From: Eggerthellaceae bacterium | GTDB taxonomy: Bacteria; Actinomycetota; Coriobacteriia; Coriobacteriales; Eggerthellaceae | Assembly: GCA_900754495.1 (NCBI GenBank) | Contig: CAAEDC010000057.1 | Span: 1-9,310, forward strand | DNA length: 9,310 bases | Direction: 5' to 3' | Part shown: in pieces, positions 6,758 to 9,310 of the stretch | Position numbering within the stretch: position 1 is the stretch's first letter | Layout of the letters: the number at the start of each line of letters is the position of its first letter | Program-made: the position numbers and the translations under genes | The notes under the pieces: model-generated | Seen by the model: only the letters and a program-made list of their open reading frames with translations | What the model was told of the DNA's origin: nothing | Databases searched by the model: none

Positions 6758-8023
6758 TTATAGCAGTCGTCCCAAACGCTCGATAAGGGCGTCGACGTGC
6801 GATTTCCCGCAGATGAGCGGAGGGAGGAAACGCAGCGTGCGCGGCCCGGTGGCGTTGAGGAGCAGCCCCTCGCCCAGCGCGCGCGCCACGATGTCGTTGG
6901 CGTCGCAGTCGTCGTCGAGCTGCGCCGCGAGCATCAGGCCGAACCCGCGGACCTCGACCACGTGCTCAAGCTCGGCGAGACGGCCGCGCAGGTAGGCGCC
7001 CATCTCCTCGACGTTGGAGGCGACATCGTCGCGCACGAGCGTCTCCAGCGTTGCCTTGGCGGCGGCGACCGCAAGGCAGCTTCCGCCGAACGTGGAGCCG
7101 TGGTCGCCCGGCTGGAACGCATCCGCCGCATCGCCGCGGGCGGCGCACATGCCCATGGGGAACCCGTCGGCGATGCCCTTGGCGATGGTCACGACATCGG
7201 GCACGATGCCGAACAGCTGGAAGCCGAACGGCTTGCCCGTGCGGAAGACGCCGCACTGCACCTCGTCGCAGATGAGCAGCGCCCCGCGCCCGGCGGTGAG
7301 ACGGCGCGCCGCCTGCAGGAACTCCGGCGTGCAGGGATGCACGCCGCTTTCGCCCTGGATGCACTCGAGCATCACGGCGCAGATATCGTCTCCGCGCTGC
7401 GCGAACAGCGCCTCGAGCGCCTCCACGTCGTTGAGCGGAACGCTGGCGAACCCGCCGGGCAGCGGCTGGAAGGCCTCCTGCTTGGCCGGCTGCGCGGTGG
7501 CGGCGAGCGATGCGAGCGTACGGCCGTGGAAGCTTCCCTCGAGCGTGACGATCAAGCGCGGCGCGGCGTATTCGGCCGCGGCGACGGACGTCTCGTCGGC
7601 GCCCGCCTCACGGGCGGCCGCACCGGCGCGACGGCGGGCATGCAGGCGCGCCAGCTTGATAGCGCACTCGTTGGCCTCGGCGCCCGAGTTGGCGAAAAAG
7701 CTCTTCCACGCCGTGCGCGACGCCTCGTCGGCACCCTCGTTGAGCAGATCGGACACCGTCTTGGCGACCTCTCCGCGGTTCTCGATGTAGTAGTAGTTGC
7801 TCACATGCATGAGCTTTTCGGCCTGATCCTCGATGGCGGCCACCACCTGCGGATGGCAGTGCCCGAGCGACAGCACGCCGATGCCGCCGATGAAATCGAG
7901 GTAGGCGTTGCCCTCATCGTCGAACGCCTCCATGCCGCTGCCACTGACCAGCTCGACGGGCTTGCGCCCGAACGTGCTCATCAGGTACTGCGATTCAAGC
8001 TCTTTCTGCTGAGCGAAACCCAT
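6758..8023 (-). CDS. argD: Acetylornithine aminotransferase
   Basis: Pyridoxal-phosphate enzyme of the class III aminotransferases. It converts N-acetylglutamate 5-semialdehyde to N-acetylornithine using glutamate, and acts in the cytoplasm. At 421 residues it is about 20-30 longer than usual. NSGAEANE at 112-119 binds the cofactor phosphate. DEVQ at 253-256 holds the Asp253 that contacts the pyridine nitrogen, and Lys282 in TIAKGIADGFPMG is the Schiff-base lysine. GSTFGG at 309-314 completes the site. The extra length comes from an Ala/Arg-rich insert at about 130-155, after the helix following NSGAEANE, probably a surface loop. The ATG at 8023 has an AAAGGAG site 9 bases upstream. The gene ends 29 bases before argR. 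Related enzymes act on succinylornithine, ornithine or GABA, but the arg context settles the name. Confidence 0.96.
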   Translation of the reverse strand: MGFAQQKELESQYLMSTFGRKPVELVSGSGMEAFDDEGNAYLDFIGGIGVLSLGHCHPQVVAAIEDQAEKLMHVSNYYYIENRGEVAKTVSDLLNEGADEASRTAWKSFFANSGAEANECAIKLARLHARRRAGAAAREAGADETSVAAAEYAAPRLIVTLEGSFHGRTLASLAATAQPAKQEAFQPLPGGFASVPLNDVEALEALFAQRGDDICAVMLECIQGESGVHPCTPEFLQAARRLTAGRGALLICDEVQCGVFRTGKPFGFQLFGIVPDVVTIAKGIADGFPMGMCAARGDAADAFQPGDHGSTFGGSCLAVAAAKATLETLVRDDVASNVEEMGAYLRGRLAELEHVVEVRGFGLMLAAQLDDDCDANDIVARALGEGLLLNATGPRTLRFLPPLICGKSHVDALIERLGRLL

Positions 8024-8075
8024 GCCGCACAGCTCCTTTCTTTTTTCTATCTCACAGGTCGAGCAATGTCAGCGA

Positions 8076-8178
8076 GGACGCCTGAGGTGCCCGGAATCCT
8101 TGGGATCGCGCGGAGGCCGGGTGCCTCGGACGTCCGCAGCGTCGGCAGGTTCCGTCGGTCGGCAGACCGACGGAACCT
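8076..8178 (-). repeat. Two-hairpin intergenic element, copy 2 (argB-argD)
   Basis: Hairpin 1 is perfect: 14-bp arms at 8147-8160 and 8165-8178 with a 4-base loop, starting inside the argB stop codon. It shares the GTTCCG/CGGAAC ends of hairpin 1 in copy 1. After 11 bases, hairpin 2 has 19-base arms at 8076-8094 and 8117-8135, with three non-pairs in the minus-strand RNA. Two of these are the same adjacent C-A mismatches formed by GGCACC facing GGCACC. The core at 8086-8110 matches copy 1 at 21 of 25 bases. No U-tract follows either hairpin, so full termination before argD is unlikely. Confidence 0.65.
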
Positions 8179-9124
8179 AATTGTTCACTGCCAGCCTCGA
8201 CGCGAACGTCCCCAGCGGCTTGGCGTCGTGGGCGTCTGCGTGCTTCTCCTGGTCGATCATCGTGCCGATGCCCTTGTCGGTGAGCAGCTCGAGCAGAAGC
8301 GCATGCGGCGTGGTGCCGTTGATGATGTGCGCCCGATGCACGCCCTGCTCCATCGCGTACACGCACGAGCGCATCTTGGGAACCATGCCGGATGCGAGCT
8401 TGCCACCCTCCACCAGGCCTTTCGCCTCCTCCAATGTCATGCGCGACACGAGGGAGTCCTTGTCCGAGAAATCCTCGTACAGCCCGTCGACATCGGTCAG
8501 GAACACCACTTTGTGCGCGCCGATCGCGGCGGCGACGTGCCCCGCGACGACATCGGCGTTGACGTTGTAGAACCCGCCGTCCTCGCCGATGCCCACCGTC
8601 GCGAGCACCGGGATGAAATCGCCGGCGACCAGGTCCTCGAGCAGCTGGCTGTTGATGCGCTCGACTTTGCCGACGCGGCCGAGGCGGATGTCGGCCTGGC
8701 TGGCGATGATGGTCCCGGCATCGGCGCCGCTCACGCCGACCGCCAGATTGCCGTGGGCGTTGATGGCGGCGACGAGCTCCTGGTTGACCTTGCCGGTCAG
8801 CACCGTGCGCACGACTTCCATGGCGTCATCGGTGGTGACGCGCTGCCCCTCGACGAAGCGGACGTCGAGCTGGCGCTGCTCCATCGCCTCGGTGATCGCC
8901 TTGCCGCCGCCGTGCACGATGACGGGATTGACCCCGATGATCTTGAGCAGCACGATGTCCGCCATCACATCGGCGCGCAGCCGCTCATCGACCATGGCCG
9001 CGCCACCGTACTTGATGACGATCGTCTTGCCCGTGCAATTCTTGATCCAAGGCATCGCCTCCGCCAGCACCTCGGCAGTCAGACTCGACACCCCATTGGG
9101 CCGCGTTTCCTTGTCATAGTTCAT
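8177..9124 (-). CDS. argB: N-acetylglutamate kinase, arginine-sensitive type
   Basis: Cytoplasmic amino acid kinase that phosphorylates N-acetylglutamate, the second step toward ornithine. It has 315 residues. IKYGGAAM at 37-44 is the phosphate-binding first loop with Lys38. HGGGKAI at 71-77 is the second glycine-rich loop, where many relatives have HGGGPxI. A later SGMVPKM matches the conserved GGMxPK region. About 25 helical residues before the first strand match the extra N-terminal helix of hexameric kinases that are feedback-inhibited by arginine, so this is probably the control point of the pathway. I chose the ATG at 9124, with AAGGAAG 6 bases upstream. A TTG at 9196 would add an implausible 24-residue tail. 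The stop codon lies in the base of the following hairpin. Confidence 0.96.
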   Translation of the reverse strand: MNYDKETRPNGVSSLTAEVLAEAMPWIKNCTGKTIVIKYGGAAMVDERLRADVMADIVLLKIIGVNPVIVHGGGKAITEAMEQRQLDVRFVEGQRVTTDDAMEVVRTVLTGKVNQELVAAINAHGNLAVGVSGADAGTIIASQADIRLGRVGKVERINSQLLEDLVAGDFIPVLATVGIGEDGGFYNVNADVVAGHVAAAIGAHKVVFLTDVDGLYEDFSDKDSLVSRMTLEEAKGLVEGGKLASGMVPKMRSCVYAMEQGVHRAHIINGTTPHALLLELLTDKGIGTMIDQEKHADAHDAKPLGTFASRLAVNN

Positions 9125-9170
9125 AGCAAACTTCCTTTTCCGTCCGAGCGGAATTCTCACGATCAACCAT
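9114..9170 (-). CDS. Possible 18-codon leader ORF overlapping the argB start
   Basis: An ATG at 9170 is preceded by GGAAGGG at an 8-base spacing and opens an 18-codon frame ending in TGA 11 bases inside argB, in another frame. The predicted peptide has two arginines (codons 4 and 9) and no recognisable motif. Its start sits at the loop edge of a small hairpin, CGATCA (9160-9165) and TGATCG (9170-9175). It could couple or tune argB translation. It could equally be chance. Confidence 0.25.
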   Translation of the reverse strand: MVDRENSARTEKEVCYEL

Positions 9171-9210
9171 GATCGAAACCCTTCCGACCACGGCAAGGCC
9201 GCGGGCCGGA

Positions 9211-9310
9211 GGCGGCGGGGCTCGCGCGCAGTATCCGCAGCCCCTTGAACGCGATCGAAGATCGCGTTGGTCAGAGGGCGAGGACCTGTCTGAGCACGTG
9301 CCCCGCCGCC
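9211..9310 (-). other. Long inverted repeat upstream of argB
   Basis: GGCGGCGGGGC at 9211-9221 is the perfect complement of the last 11 bases of the window. Looser pairing continues to about 19 bases, enclosing some 61 bases. Inside is a second perfect hairpin, AACGCGATC (9248-9256) and GATCGCGTT (9260-9268). It does not share the GGCACC core of the two elements downstream. It may end an upstream gene (argJ would be expected) or be part of the argB leader. The structure may continue past the window edge. Confidence 0.45.

Noticed and set aside
8993..9013. KYGGAAM in ArgB where many relatives have KYGGNAM
   Set aside because: This position varies in the family and the catalytic lysine and glycines are intact, so loss of function is not suggested.
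6797..9172. A 791-codon open frame on the plus strand opposite argD and argB, and similar long frames at 3550-4995, 4823-6172 and 1372-2397
   Set aside because: They lie antisense to well-conserved enzymes. Their products are low-complexity Arg/Ala/Val/His-rich strings with no motif, the normal by-product of GC-rich codon use on the other strand.
9125..9196. N-terminal extension of ArgB from a TTG at 9196
   Set aside because: It has no ribosome site, and the ATG at 9124 has an ideal one and gives a normal N-terminal helix.

Overview
The window comes from a GC-rich bacterium. The block argB-argD-argR-argG-argH, all on the minus strand, resembles the actinobacterial argCJBDFRGH cluster. Together with the codon use it suggests an actinomycete, perhaps a gut Coriobacteriia/Eggerthellaceae member. 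That placement is an inference; no rRNA or other marker gene is present. Every gene I can support is on the minus strand, and the long plus-strand open frames are shadows.

From right to left, which is the direction of transcription: 9310-9125 is a leader or intergenic stretch with a long inverted repeat and a possible 18-codon ORF. Then come argB (N-acetylglutamate kinase), argD (acetylornithine aminotransferase), argR (arginine repressor), argG (argininosuccinate synthase) and argH (argininosuccinate lyase). argF, which sits between argD and argR in the classical cluster, is absent. Two intergenic gaps, argB-argD and argG-argH, carry the same two-hairpin composite with a conserved core. The argR-argG gap carries a REP-like palindrome.

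Left of argH the character changes to an accessory region: a standalone Fic-family AMP transferase with a C-terminal winged helix, then a small serine recombinase. A near-identical 55/56-bp terminator-containing direct repeat brackets the Fic gene. One copy serves argH and the other serves fic, so fic looks like a 1,247-bp cassette inserted behind the arg operon. The Fic promoter lies inside an array of five copies of an 8-bp motif. These are arranged around a perfect 12-bp-arm palindrome that encloses a consensus TATAAT box, which strongly suggests autoregulation.

The left end holds a 336-bp gap, AT-rich in part, followed by an SGNH/GDSL hydrolase gene whose C-terminus runs off the window. 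The arg genes make up the ornithine-to-arginine route (minus OTCase) plus its regulator. The Fic and recombinase genes are passengers, and nothing here ties them to arginine metabolism.
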